Assembly: GCA_020249435.1 (NCBI GenBank)
Contig: JADCFQ010000051.1
Location: 16,038 to 80,037, forward strand
Direction: 5' to 3'
Length of the DNA stretch: 64,000 bases
DNA from: Roseomonas sp.
Lineage (GTDB): Bacteria > Pseudomonadota > Alphaproteobacteria > Acetobacterales > Acetobacteraceae
The notes under the pieces were generated by a model. That model was not told the origin of the DNA. It made no database searches and saw only the letters and a list, made by a program, of their open reading frames with translations. A program made the position numbers and the translations under genes. Below are positions 9,301 to 17,448 of the stretch, in pieces. Numbering within the stretch: the stretch's first letter is position 1; every line of letters starts with the position of its first letter.

Positions 9301-11115
9301 ATGGCCGCGCCGCCGATTCTATTTCTGCAGGATATCCGCCAGGGGTTTGGCACCACGCGGTTGCTTGATGGTGCGTCACTTGCCGTGGCCCCTGGCGAGA
9401 GGCTCGCGCTGGTCGGGCGGAATGGCTCGGGCAAGTCAACGCTGCTCAAGATTGCTGCCGGGCTGATTGAACCGGAATCGGGCACGCGCTTTCTGCAACC
9501 GGGCGCCACACTGCGCGTCTTGGATCAGGAACCGGATCTGTCTGGTTTTGCCGATGTGATGGCCTATGTCGAAGCTGGGCTTGGGCCGGCGGATGATGCG
9601 CATCGGGCGCGGTATTTGCTGGAAAGCCTGGGGCTGAGTGGCGCAGAAGCGCCCGCCGCGCTTTCCGGTGGCGAAGCCCGTCGCGCCGCGCTGGCGCGCG
9701 CCCTGGCGCCGGAGCCTGACATTCTGTTGTTGGATGAGCCGACCAATCACCTCGATCTGCCGGCGATTGAATGGCTGGAAGCGGAGTTGGCGGCCAGCAG
9801 CGCTGCCCTGGTATTGATCAGCCATGACCGGCGCTTTCTGGAAAGCCTCTCGCGCGCCATGGTCTGGCTGGATCGCGGCATGACGCGCCGGCTGGAACAG
9901 GGTTTTGGCGCCTTTGAAGCCTGGCGCGATCAGGTGCTGGAAGAAGAAGAGCGCGATGCGCATAAGCTAGCGCGCAAGATTGTCCGCGAAGAACATTGGC
10001 TGCGCTATGGCGTGACAGCGCGGCGCAAGCGCAATGTGCGGCGGCTGGAAAACCTGCAAACCTTGCGTGCGCGGCGGCGTGAACGCACCACCGCGCCAGG
10101 CCGCGTGAGCATGGCGGCGACCGAGGCCGGTGCTTCCGGTAACCTGGTGATTGCCGCCGATAATATCAGTAAATCCTTTGGGGATCGCCCGATCATCACG
10201 GGGTTTTCAACGCGCATCATGCGTGGTGATCGTGTGGGTATTCTGGGGCCCAATGGGGCGGGCAAAACCACGCTGCTCAATATGCTGATCGGCACGCTGG
10301 CGCCTGATGCCGGTGAGGTATTGCTCGGTGCCGGGATTGAGATGGTGGGGCTGGATCAGCGCCGCGCCGCGCTGGACCCCGCCGTGACGCTAGCGGAAGC
10401 GCTGACCGAAGGGCGCGGAGATATGGTGCATGTGGGCGGGGCGCCGCGCCACGTTCTTGGCTATATGAAGGATTTTCTGTTCACGCCGGAACAGGCGCGC
10501 ACGCCGCTCGGTGCGCTTTCAGGCGGTGAGCGTGGCCGGCTGATGCTGGCGCGCGCCTTCGCCAAGCCGTCCAATCTGTTGGTGCTGGATGAACCGACCA
10601 ATGATCTGGACCTGGAAACGCTTGATCTGCTGCAGGAGTTAATTGCGGATTACGCCGGCACTGTGCTGCTGGTGAGCCATGATCGTGATTTCCTCGACCG
10701 CTGCGTCACCAGCGTGATTGCCTTTGAAGAAGCGGGGCGCTGGCAGGAATATGCGGGCGGCTATAGCGATATGGTGGCGCAGCGCGGCCATGGTGTGCGA
10801 GCGCGCGCCGCTGAAAAAGCAGCGCCGGCATCGAAGCGCGAAGCAGCGCCGCCGCCCGCCAAACCTGCGCCGCGCAAGAAGGGCCTGGGCGCGGTGGAAC
10901 AGCATGAATTGAAAACCCTGCCGGCGAAGATGGAAAAGCTCGCGGTGGAGATCGCTGCACTTGAAAAGCGCATTGCAGATCCAGCGTTTTATGCGCGCGA
11001 TACCGCTGGCTTTGCCAAGGCGGCGGGTGCTTTGGGCGCGGCACAGGCCGCCTTGCAGCAGGCGGAGTCGCGCTGGCTGGAATTGGAAATCCTGCGCGAG
11101 GAAAGCGGTGGGTAA
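9301..11115 (+). CDS. uup: ABC-F ATPase, Uup type
   Basis: This 604-residue protein has two ABC ATPase domains and no membrane segment, so it is of the ABC-F type that acts on ribosomes or DNA. Walker A motifs are GRNGSGKST (39-47) and GPNGAGKTT. Signature motifs are ALSGGEARR and ALSGGERGR. Walker B motifs are LLLDEPTNHLD and LVLDEPTNDLD. After the second ATPase there is an Ala/Pro/Lys-rich linker (about 500-525) and a C-terminal coiled coil (about 525-600), the arrangement of Uup rather than EttA. The gene follows purA with 3 bases between and probably shares its transcript. Confidence 0.88.
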   Translation: MAAPPILFLQDIRQGFGTTRLLDGASLAVAPGERLALVGRNGSGKSTLLKIAAGLIEPESGTRFLQPGATLRVLDQEPDLSGFADVMAYVEAGLGPADDAHRARYLLESLGLSGAEAPAALSGGEARRAALARALAPEPDILLLDEPTNHLDLPAIEWLEAELAASSAALVLISHDRRFLESLSRAMVWLDRGMTRRLEQGFGAFEAWRDQVLEEEERDAHKLARKIVREEHWLRYGVTARRKRNVRRLENLQTLRARRRERTTAPGRVSMAATEAGASGNLVIAADNISKSFGDRPIITGFSTRIMRGDRVGILGPNGAGKTTLLNMLIGTLAPDAGEVLLGAGIEMVGLDQRRAALDPAVTLAEALTEGRGDMVHVGGAPRHVLGYMKDFLFTPEQARTPLGALSGGERGRLMLARAFAKPSNLLVLDEPTNDLDLETLDLLQELIADYAGTVLLVSHDRDFLDRCVTSVIAFEEAGRWQEYAGGYSDMVAQRGHGVRARAAEKAAPASKREAAPPPAKPAPRKKGLGAVEQHELKTLPAKMEKLAVEIAALEKRIADPAFYARDTAGFAKAAGALGAAQAALQQAESRWLELEILREESGG

Positions 11116-11316
11116 GGCTTTTTCACTACCAGTATGTGTCTTTTGAAGTGCTGATGTCCTACGCGAACGTCAGGTATATTTCATTATTTTTTTGCCGAAA
11201 TGGTATACATCAATTTCATATCATTGGTGTCCTGATTTGATGTTTTGATCGAGAAGGCGCAGATTGCCTCTGCCGTCAATTGGCGCGTTTTGACGGGATC
11301 GGAGATGGAGATTGTA
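11116..11316. other. AT-rich gap before the aminopeptidase gene
   Basis: The 201 bases between the ABC-F stop and the aminopeptidase start are clearly richer in A and T than the surroundings, with a T-run around 11185 and a TATACA box near 11203. It is likely a promoter region. No conserved RNA or gene was recognised. A 72-codon frame on the minus strand runs across it and is taken as chance. Confidence 0.4.
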
Positions 11317-12690
11317 ATGGCAGAGGCCAAAGCCGCAGAAGGGGTCACATCCCTGCCCTTGCACGCCGTACACGCGGCTGATGTGCCGGCTTTTTTTGGC
11401 ACGCTTCCAGGCGCAGCAGCCGCGTTTCTGCGCGCTTCCGGCTTTTCGGCAAAGCCTGGTGAAATTGCGTTGTTGCCAAATGAGAATGGATTGGCCGGCG
11501 CTGCAATTGGTATCGGGAAAGGGGCTTCGCCTTGGCATTTCGGTGGTGCTGCGTGGGCGCTGCCGGCCGGGAGCCGCTGGCACCTTGCGGGCGGCCTGCC
11601 CGATCCTGCTCAGGCTGTTCTCGGCTGGCATTTGGGCGCCTATCGTTGGTTGCGTCACAAGCATCATGATCGCCTTCCGGCTGAGTTGCTGATGCCAAGC
11701 GGCTGCGAAGAATCAGTAATGATTGCTGAAGCCATTTGCGCTGCACGCGATCTGATCAATATGCCGGCAGCCGAATTGGGCCCGCAGCAATTGGTGGAAG
11801 CCGCGGCAGGGCTTGCGCAGCGCCATGGTGGGCGTGCGGAGATCATCGCGGGCCAGGCTTTGGCAGATGGCTTTCCTTGCATGGCGGCGGTGGGCGCTGG
11901 CAGTCCCCGCGCGCCACATCTTGCTGTACTGCACTGGGAAGGTGATGCCCAAGGCCCGCTGATCGCGCTATGTGGCAAGGGGGTCTGCTTTGATACGGGC
12001 GGGCTCGATATCAAGCCATCTGCCGCCATGCTGCGCATGAAGAAGGATATGGGCGGTGCGGCGGTAATGTTGGCCGTGGCTGAAATGGTCATGCGCGCAC
12101 GCTTGCCGGTCCGCCTACTGGTCCTGATTGGCGCGGTGGAAAATGCCGTCTCAGGCTATGCCATGCGTCCCATGGATGTTTTGCGCACGCGCAAAGGGCT
12201 GCGCGTTGAAATCGGCAATACTGACGCGGAGGGAAGGTTAGTGCTGTGTGACTTGCTGCAATTTGCAACGGAGCAGAGGCCCGCAATTATCATTGATGCT
12301 GCTACACTTACGGGCGCGGCGCGTGTTGCGCTAGGCCCTGATTTACCTGCGCTTTTCAGCAATGATGATGCGCTGGCGGAAGGGCTTTTGCGCGCTGGAC
12401 AGGCAGTGCAGGACCCGCTGTGGCGCCTGCCCTTGCATGATGGCTATGACGCCTGGCTGGATAGCCCCTTCGCTGATCTTTCCAATGTTTCCACGAAACC
12501 CATGGCTGGCGCGGTAACAGCAGCGTTGTTTCTGCGTCGCTTCGTACCGGAAGGGCAGCCCTGGGCACATCTTGATGTCTATGCCTGGAACGATGCCGCG
12601 CGCCCCGGTCGCCCCGAAGGCGGTGAGGCGCAATCCGCGCGCGCCACCTTCAAAATGTTGCAAAAATTTACCGGAGAAAAAGGAATGTGA
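11317..12690 (+). CDS. Leucyl aminopeptidase family protein (M17)
   Basis: This 457-residue cytosolic metallopeptidase of family M17 removes N-terminal residues from peptides using two metal ions. The catalytic and metal residues are all visible: K221 and D226 in GKGVCFDTGGLDIKP, K233, D244 in KKDMGG, and D303, E305 and R307 in the signature NTDAEGRL (301-308). The length suits the shorter PepB/LAP-like subgroup with a small N-terminal domain. ATG 11317 has GGAG six bases before it. ATG 11305 and TTG 11245 are alternatives. The gene stands alone with its own AT-rich promoter region. Confidence 0.88.
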   Translation: MAEAKAAEGVTSLPLHAVHAADVPAFFGTLPGAAAAFLRASGFSAKPGEIALLPNENGLAGAAIGIGKGASPWHFGGAAWALPAGSRWHLAGGLPDPAQAVLGWHLGAYRWLRHKHHDRLPAELLMPSGCEESVMIAEAICAARDLINMPAAELGPQQLVEAAAGLAQRHGGRAEIIAGQALADGFPCMAAVGAGSPRAPHLAVLHWEGDAQGPLIALCGKGVCFDTGGLDIKPSAAMLRMKKDMGGAAVMLAVAEMVMRARLPVRLLVLIGAVENAVSGYAMRPMDVLRTRKGLRVEIGNTDAEGRLVLCDLLQFATEQRPAIIIDAATLTGAARVALGPDLPALFSNDDALAEGLLRAGQAVQDPLWRLPLHDGYDAWLDSPFADLSNVSTKPMAGAVTAALFLRRFVPEGQPWAHLDVYAWNDAARPGRPEGGEAQSARATFKMLQKFTGEKGM

Positions 12691-12697
12691 ATTATTC

Positions 12698-12729
12698 TTG
12701 ACATTGCTCCGCGGAAAACACATTTCCGC
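12698..12729 (+). promoter_or_regulatory. Probable promoter and autoregulatory operator of the MarR-type gene
   Basis: A good -35 box TTGACA (12698-12703) is followed by a perfect 7-bp palindrome, GCGGAAA (12711-12717) and TTTCCGC (12723-12729), around a 5-base spacer. The 19-bp size and the place between the -35 box and the regulator gene fit a MarR-family operator. The -10 box is not clear. Confidence 0.5.
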
Positions 12730-12800
12730 CCCGTAGAAGCCTCCTCAAGAATGCCGGTCAATCAATGAACCGGCTCAGTTACATGAAAAGGAAAACCAGC

Positions 12801-13181
12801 ATGGCCAACAACAATAACGGATCAGAGCATCTGATCAGGGTCCTTCAGGAAACGATCGTTGCGCTCGTGCGCCGCGATGCGCATGATCTTTCCTCTCGTC
12901 AACTTGGCGTGATGCTCATCAGCTATCTTTCGGATGGGCCGCATACGGTGCGCGGCCTGGCCGCAAAGCTGAATGTATCCAAGCCCGCGATCACCCGCGC
13001 CCTTGATCGTTTGGGTGATCATGATCTTGCCCGTCGCAAGCCGGATCCATCCGATCGGCGGTCGGTACTCGTGCAGCGCACGCCGAAGGGTAACGCCTTC
13101 ATGCGGGAATTGCGCAACACCATCCTGGCCGCCGAGCAGCGGGTCAATGAAGCTGCCAAGGCCGAAGGCGGCCGCAAGTAA
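12801..13181 (+). CDS. MarR-family winged-helix regulator
   Basis: This 126-residue protein is a small transcription factor. LSSRQLGVMLISYL is followed by the winged helix-turn-helix TVRGLAAKLNVSKPAITRAL and the wing RRKPDPSDRRSVLVQRTPKG, all typical of MarR. Three in-frame ATGs (12765, 12783, 12801) are possible. The last has AAGGA about 8 bases upstream and is preferred. The N terminus is asparagine-rich (ANNNNGS). The ligand cannot be read from the sequence. A 7-bp palindrome lies about 70 bases upstream and a strong terminator follows, so the gene is a single unit, probably autoregulated. Confidence 0.85.
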   Translation: MANNNNGSEHLIRVLQETIVALVRRDAHDLSSRQLGVMLISYLSDGPHTVRGLAAKLNVSKPAITRALDRLGDHDLARRKPDPSDRRSVLVQRTPKGNAFMRELRNTILAAEQRVNEAAKAEGGRK

Positions 13182-13189
13182 CTGAACAG

Positions 13190-13226
13190 GCGGCGCCGGG
13201 CTAAACTGAGCCCGGCCGCCGCTTCG
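13190..13226 (+). terminator. Terminator hairpin after the MarR-type gene
   Basis: GCCGGGCT (13195-13202) pairs with AGCCCGGC (13209-13216) around AAACTG. Five more pairs extend the stem outward past one bulged C (13190-13194 with 13218-13222). The following TTCGCTT gives only a weak U-tract, so it may be a partly Rho-independent stop. Confidence 0.6.
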
Positions 13227-13282
13227 CTTGACAGGCCCGCGCCGCGCTGCTTTGCCACAGCGCGTGCCTTTTGGGCTCTGTC

Positions 13283-14083
13283 ATGACCGATATCGCCTAC
13301 ATCATTTCAAAAATCCTGTGGTTCCCGGCGCGGCCAGGGCACTTCGCGCTGCTAGTCGGCGCCATGGGCCTTGCCATGATGTGGCGTGGGCGGCGCTTCG
13401 GGCGCTGGCTGATCCTGGCCTGCCTTGCCTTCTTTTTCGCACTGATCGCAACGCCCATCAGCCAAGTCATCCTGCTGCCGCTGGAAGATCGCTTTCCGCG
13501 CCCAGCGGAAGCACCGGCGCATATTGACGGCATCGTCGTCCTGGGTGGTGCGGTGGATCAGAACATCACCGATGCACGTGGCATCCCCGCCATCAATGGC
13601 GCAGCCGAACGCATGACAGAAACAGTGGCACTCGCGCGGCGTTTCCCTGGGGCGCGCATTGTCTTCACCGGCGGCCAAGGGTCGCTGGTGCATGGGGGTG
13701 TCACCGAAGCCGATGTGGCCCGGCTATTCTTCGAAAGCCTCGGCCTTGCGGGGTCGCGCGTGATTTATGAAACCACCGCGCGCAATACGCATCAGAATGC
13801 GGTGCTGACACACGCCTTGGTTCAGCCAAAGCCGGATGAGGTTTGGCTGTTGATTACCTCGGCCAGCCATATGCCGCGTGCCATGGGGGTATTCCGCAAG
13901 GCCGGGTGGCCCGGGATCATCGCCTGGCCGGTTAATTACCGTACCGGACATAGCCTGGCCGCGCTTTACGACGCCCCGTTCCCGGAAAGGCTCGGTCAAT
14001 TCGAATGGGGCTTTCGTGAATGGCTTGGCTTGATTTCCTATCGCCTCATGGGGCGCACGGATGCGCTTTTGCCGGCACCATGA
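13283..14083 (+). CDS. YdcF family (DUF218) membrane protein
   Basis: This 266-residue protein has two N-terminal hydrophobic segments (about 18-35 and 42-62) and a DUF218 domain. GIVVLGGAVDQ, AAERMTETVALARRFP, VFTGGQG and LITSASHMPRAMGVF are the conserved blocks of this Rossmann-like family (SanA/ElyC/YdcF). Members are linked to envelope and peptidoglycan or undecaprenyl-phosphate homeostasis, but the reaction is not established. Start ATG 13283 is chosen over an upstream TTG. It is flanked by hairpins on both sides and is probably monocistronic. Confidence 0.82.
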   Translation: MTDIAYIISKILWFPARPGHFALLVGAMGLAMMWRGRRFGRWLILACLAFFFALIATPISQVILLPLEDRFPRPAEAPAHIDGIVVLGGAVDQNITDARGIPAINGAAERMTETVALARRFPGARIVFTGGQGSLVHGGVTEADVARLFFESLGLAGSRVIYETTARNTHQNAVLTHALVQPKPDEVWLLITSASHMPRAMGVFRKAGWPGIIAWPVNYRTGHSLAALYDAPFPERLGQFEWGFREWLGLISYRLMGRTDALLPAP

Positions 14084-14103
14084 CCCCGCCTTTTTGCCAT
14101 GAT

Positions 14104-14120
14104 CACGCCACGGGGGCGTG
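14104..14120 (+). terminator. Possible terminator after the YdcF-like gene
   Basis: CACGCC (14104-14109) and GGCGTG (14115-14120) form a 6-bp stem with a 5-base loop, followed by TTCT. It is weak but well placed 20 bases after the stop. Confidence 0.35.
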
Positions 14121-14227
14121 TTCTAAGCTGTCCATCGAAGCACTCGATTGGGGCCGCCATTCCTCCAGGAACTTGTCCTTGACCCTGATTGCTGCTGAAT
14201 TGGCGCCCTGAAACAGGAGACAAACCA

Positions 14228-14695
14228 ATGCTTCTTCGCCTGTCCATGATTCTGCTTCTGTTCGGGGTTGCCGCCTGCGCACCTGAGACGAATACCTCGG
14301 TCGAGCGTCAGGCCCTTGGCATCCAGGGCACTGTCTATCGCGGCACCATCATTGCCATGCGCCCCGTCACCGTGAGCGGTTCGCGCAGCGGTGTTGGCGC
14401 CACGGCCGGCGCTGTCGGAGGTGGCTTTCTGGGGAGCACCATCGGTGGCGATTGGCGCGCGCGCACCGTGGGTGGCGTGGTTGGCGCCCTTGCCGGCGGT
14501 GCTGCCGGCGCGGCCATTGAACAGGGCGCCACCCGTGGTGAGGCAATGGAATTCATCATTCGCCCGGATTCCGGTGGTGAGCGTGTCATTACCCAAACCA
14601 ATGAGCTTGGCTTGCAAATTGGTGACCGCGTGATGGTCACTGAAACGGATCGCGCGCGACTTTCGCGTGAGGTTCCGGGCACCGCGCCGCGCTAA
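14228..14695 (+). CDS. Glycine-zipper outer-membrane lipoprotein
   Basis: This 155-residue protein has a lipoprotein signal peptide with lipobox GVAAC (C17). It is followed by a region around residues 55-105 rich in small residues, with repeated G-G-x-G steps (AGAVGGGFLGSTIGG, VVGALAGGAAGAAIE), the glycine-zipper 2TM pattern of the 17-kDa surface antigen/SlyB group. The C-terminal part is a small beta-rich domain. SlyB-like proteins stabilise the outer membrane under stress. The start at ATG 14228 follows a CAGGAGAC ribosome-binding site. Confidence 0.8.
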   Translation: MLLRLSMILLLFGVAACAPETNTSVERQALGIQGTVYRGTIIAMRPVTVSGSRSGVGATAGAVGGGFLGSTIGGDWRARTVGGVVGALAGGAAGAAIEQGATRGEAMEFIIRPDSGGERVITQTNELGLQIGDRVMVTETDRARLSREVPGTAPR

Positions 14696-14706
14696 AATCA
14701 GCATTG

Positions 14707-14735
14707 GCCTAAACCCGCCTTTTGGGTTTAGGCTT
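14707..14735 (+). terminator. Strong intrinsic terminator after the lipoprotein gene
   Basis: GCCTAAACCC (14707-14716) pairs perfectly with GGGTTTAGGC (14724-14733) over a 7-base loop, 11 bases after the stop. The stem is the strongest 10-bp inverted repeat in this part of the window. The trailing sequence is TTCCCCC rather than a long T-run. Confidence 0.75.
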
Positions 14736-14777
14736 CCCCCCTGAAGGTGCTTCGATGCGCCAAGCGGGAATGTTGCC

Positions 14778-16205
14778 ATGGATTTGATCATTAAGGGCAA
14801 TTGCGTCGTCACACCCCACGCCATTGGCCCGGCGGAAATCGGCATTGCGGGCGAAAAGATCGTTGCCATCGCAGCGCCGGGCAGTCTGACCATACCAGGC
14901 CGGGCGCGTGTGGTGGATGCGGGCGACAGCATCGTGATGCCGGGTGGTATTGATCCGCATACGCATTGCCTGTGGCCCATTCCCGGCCCTGATGGAAAAC
15001 TTGATCAAACCCAGGGCGCTTCAGTGGTTGGCAAAGCCGCACTTTATGGCGGCACCACCAGCATTCTGGATTTCGTGCGCTGGACCCATGGCAAAACCAT
15101 TGAAGGCGCCATCGCCGAACGCCACGCCGCCTGGAAGGCCGATGGCTGCCCCTGTGATTATGCTTTCCACATCATGGTGGAAGGCGATCTGCCGCCTGAT
15201 CTGCCCGCGCAGCTTGGGGAGGCGATTGAAGCCGGCCACGCCACTACGAAAATTTTCACCACCGACATCACCCCGTCCCGCAAGGGCCGCATGGTTGATT
15301 TCGGCGATATCTGGGAAGTGTTTCAGGTGCTCTCCGCCAAGGGCGGGCTTGGCGTGATCCACGCCGAAGACAATGACATTGTCATGCATATGTACGCCAA
15401 ACTCTTCCGCGAAAACCGCGCAGGGTTTGAGAATATGGCGGAGGTTCACAATACGCTATCCGAAGACCTGTCCTTCCGCCGTGTCATGCGCCTCGCGGAA
15501 CATGTGCCGGGGACCGCGCTTTACATGATGCATGTGTCCGCCGGGAATGGCGTGCGCGCCATTCGCGATGCGCGTGCCAAGGGCCTGCCGATCTATGGTG
15601 AGTCGCTCCATCAATACATGCTCTACACGAGTGAGGATTATAAGCGCCCGAATGGGCAGATTTATCATACCTACCCATCGCTGAAGTCGCAGGCGGATCA
15701 GGATGAGCTTTGGGCGGGGGCGCGCGATGGCTCCATTTCCTGTGTTGCCACCGATGAACTTTGCTGTTCCTTGGCAGTGAAAACACAAGGCAAGCGGGTG
15801 GATGACACAACCGGCGGCAATTCCGGCGTGGAACCGCGTGTGGCGGTGATGTACACCGAAATGGTCGGCAAGCGCGGCTTCACGCTACGCCAATTCGTGG
15901 ATGCGGTTTCGACCAATGCAGCGAAGATCATGGGCATGTATCCACGCAAGGGCGCGATTGCTGCAGGGGCGGATGCGGATATCTGCATTCTTGATCCCAA
16001 GCTGAAGCGCATGGTGCGCGCCGAAGCCCTGCATGAAAGCGATTATACGCCCTGGGAAGGCCGTCAGGTGGATGCCTGGCCCGCCATGACGATTCTGCGC
16101 GGCAAGATCATGGTGGAAAATGATCGCTGGGTCGGTGATGCGGCTGGCGGGCAATGGCTACCGCGGCGCATCCCGCAGGAAATCCGCACCGCACCCGCCG
16201 TATGA
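14778..16205 (+). CDS. Dihydropyrimidinase/hydantoinase family amidohydrolase
   Basis: This 475-residue metal-dependent cyclic amidohydrolase opens ring amides such as dihydropyrimidines or hydantoins. All metal ligands of the family can be placed: H61 and H63 in DPHTHC, carboxylated lysine K158 in ATTKIF, H195 in VIHAED, H252 in MMHVSA and D326 in ATDELCC. The C-terminal lid ADADICILDP is typical. Substrate choice cannot be read; ATDELCC differs from the common SDHCP-type block, so a non-standard substrate is possible. Its stop overlaps the next small gene by ATGA, which is itself coupled to a CobW-type GTPase. Confidence 0.85.
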   Translation: MDLIIKGNCVVTPHAIGPAEIGIAGEKIVAIAAPGSLTIPGRARVVDAGDSIVMPGGIDPHTHCLWPIPGPDGKLDQTQGASVVGKAALYGGTTSILDFVRWTHGKTIEGAIAERHAAWKADGCPCDYAFHIMVEGDLPPDLPAQLGEAIEAGHATTKIFTTDITPSRKGRMVDFGDIWEVFQVLSAKGGLGVIHAEDNDIVMHMYAKLFRENRAGFENMAEVHNTLSEDLSFRRVMRLAEHVPGTALYMMHVSAGNGVRAIRDARAKGLPIYGESLHQYMLYTSEDYKRPNGQIYHTYPSLKSQADQDELWAGARDGSISCVATDELCCSLAVKTQGKRVDDTTGGNSGVEPRVAVMYTEMVGKRGFTLRQFVDAVSTNAAKIMGMYPRKGAIAAGADADICILDPKLKRMVRAEALHESDYTPWEGRQVDAWPAMTILRGKIMVENDRWVGDAAGGQWLPRRIPQEIRTAPAV

Positions 16206-16486
16206 ACCCACCTGCGCTACGCGCCCTGCTGGCTGATAGCCTGACCCTTTGGGGCGTGGTCGGGAGCGTGGAAATTGCTGATGGCGGCGTCAGACTCATC
16301 GCCGGTAAGCACGTCCTGCATGTTACGCAAGCCGAACTGGAAGAGGCGCCCATGCGCTGGTGGCTGATCAGCGAAACCCGGCGGCGCCCGGCAGCTTCCA
16401 TGCTCGGGCTATTGCGCAGCCTGCGTTACGCGCTGAACGCAACCAGCGCCGAACCGGCCCGCGCGCGGGTTGCGGCGCCATCGTGA
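16202..16486 (+). CDS. Uncharacterised 94-residue protein between amidohydrolase and CobW-type GTPase
   Basis: I do not recognise the family. The protein starts at an ATG overlapping the amidohydrolase stop (ATGA, 16202-16205) and ends overlapping the GTPase GTG (16483-16486), so it sits in a tightly coupled three-gene unit. It has a hydrophobic first half with alternating pattern (LWGVVGSVEIADGGVRLIAG), then MRWWLISETRRRPAASMLG and a basic helix LLRSLRYALN. There are no cysteines and only two histidines in HVLHV. It looks like a small soluble beta domain with a helical tail. The overlaps on both sides and the continuous frame support it as real. Confidence 0.65.
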   Translation: MNPPALRALLADSLTLWGVVGSVEIADGGVRLIAGKHVLHVTQAELEEAPMRWWLISETRRRPAASMLGLLRSLRYALNATSAEPARARVAAPS

Positions 16487-17448
16487 TTCCCGTTTCGGTC
16501 ATCACCGGCTTTCTCGGCAGCGGCAAGACGACGCTGCTGCGTTCTGTACTGCGTGATCCCTCCTATGCCGGCAGTGCGGTCATCGTCAATGAATGGGGCG
16601 ACATCGGGCTTGACCATGAATTGCTGGAAACATCGGAAGAAAACCTGCTCGGCCTTGCCAATGGGTGCCTTTGCTGTGCCACGCGCGGCGATCTGGCGCG
16701 CACGCTGATCGATTTGGCGGCAAGACGCCGATCAGGCGCTGTCACCTATCACCGTGTGCTGATTGAAACATCTGGCCTGGCTGACCCGGCGCCTATTCTG
16801 CACACACTACTGATGGACCCGAGCATTGCGGAGGATCATCGCGTGGAAGCGGTGGTGACAGTGGTGGATGCGCTACTTGGTGCCGAGACCATGGCGCGCC
16901 ATCCGGAAGCCACACAGCAGGCCATGCTTGCGGATCGGTTGCTGCTCAGCAAAACCGATCTTGCGCCCGATACATCGGCGCTGGAGGCGCGGCTCGCGGC
17001 GCTCAATCCCGGCGCGCCGATCCTGCGCGCGGTGCAGGGCGCCATCCCACCGGATATGCTTTTCGCTTCTGCCGCGCGGCCCGCTGCCTTGCAGCATTGG
17101 TTGGAAGCCATCGCGACACCAGGCGCGCGCCATAGCGCTGGGGTGGAGACCATTTCCATCCTGCGCGAAGACCCCCTGCCCGCTGTGGTGCTGCCACTAT
17201 TCCTGGAAGCCCTGGCCGAACATGCCGGCGAGAAATTGCTGCGCATGAAGGGCATCATCCGTGTTGCGGAGGCGACAGAGAAACCCGCCGTGCTGCATGG
17301 CGTGCGCCATGTGCTGCATCCCATTCAATGGCTGGAAGATTGGCCATCAGCGGATCGACGTTCCCGCCTGGTGCTGATTGGCCAAGGCATTCCGCAATGG
17401 TGGCCGGCGCGGCTTTTGGAAGCCTTGGAGGAAGAAGCGCGAGGCTAA
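16483..17448 (+). CDS. CobW/COG0523-type P-loop GTPase (metallochaperone family)
   Basis: This 321-residue G3E GTPase has Walker A GFLGSGKTT (9-17), the metal-binding motif CLCC (C62, C64, C65) in NGCLCCATRG, the switch ETSGLADP, and a guanine-specificity element SKTD (156-159). The C-terminal CobW domain ends with LHGVRHVLHPIQWLEDWP. The family moves zinc, cobalt or related metals to client enzymes. The GTG start at 16483 overlaps the previous stop (GTGA). The position behind a metal-dependent amidohydrolase suggests that enzyme as client. Its stop overlaps the convergent oxidoreductase gene by 4 bases. Confidence 0.87.
   Translation: MIPVSVITGFLGSGKTTLLRSVLRDPSYAGSAVIVNEWGDIGLDHELLETSEENLLGLANGCLCCATRGDLARTLIDLAARRRSGAVTYHRVLIETSGLADPAPILHTLLMDPSIAEDHRVEAVVTVVDALLGAETMARHPEATQQAMLADRLLLSKTDLAPDTSALEARLAALNPGAPILRAVQGAIPPDMLFASAARPAALQHWLEAIATPGARHSAGVETISILREDPLPAVVLPLFLEALAEHAGEKLLRMKGIIRVAEATEKPAVLHGVRHVLHPIQWLEDWPSADRRSRLVLIGQGIPQWWPARLLEALEEEARG

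Noticed and set aside
11184..11402. A 72-codon minus-strand frame before the aminopeptidase
   Set aside because: It overlaps the aminopeptidase start in antisense, has no ribosome-binding site and no recognisable content.
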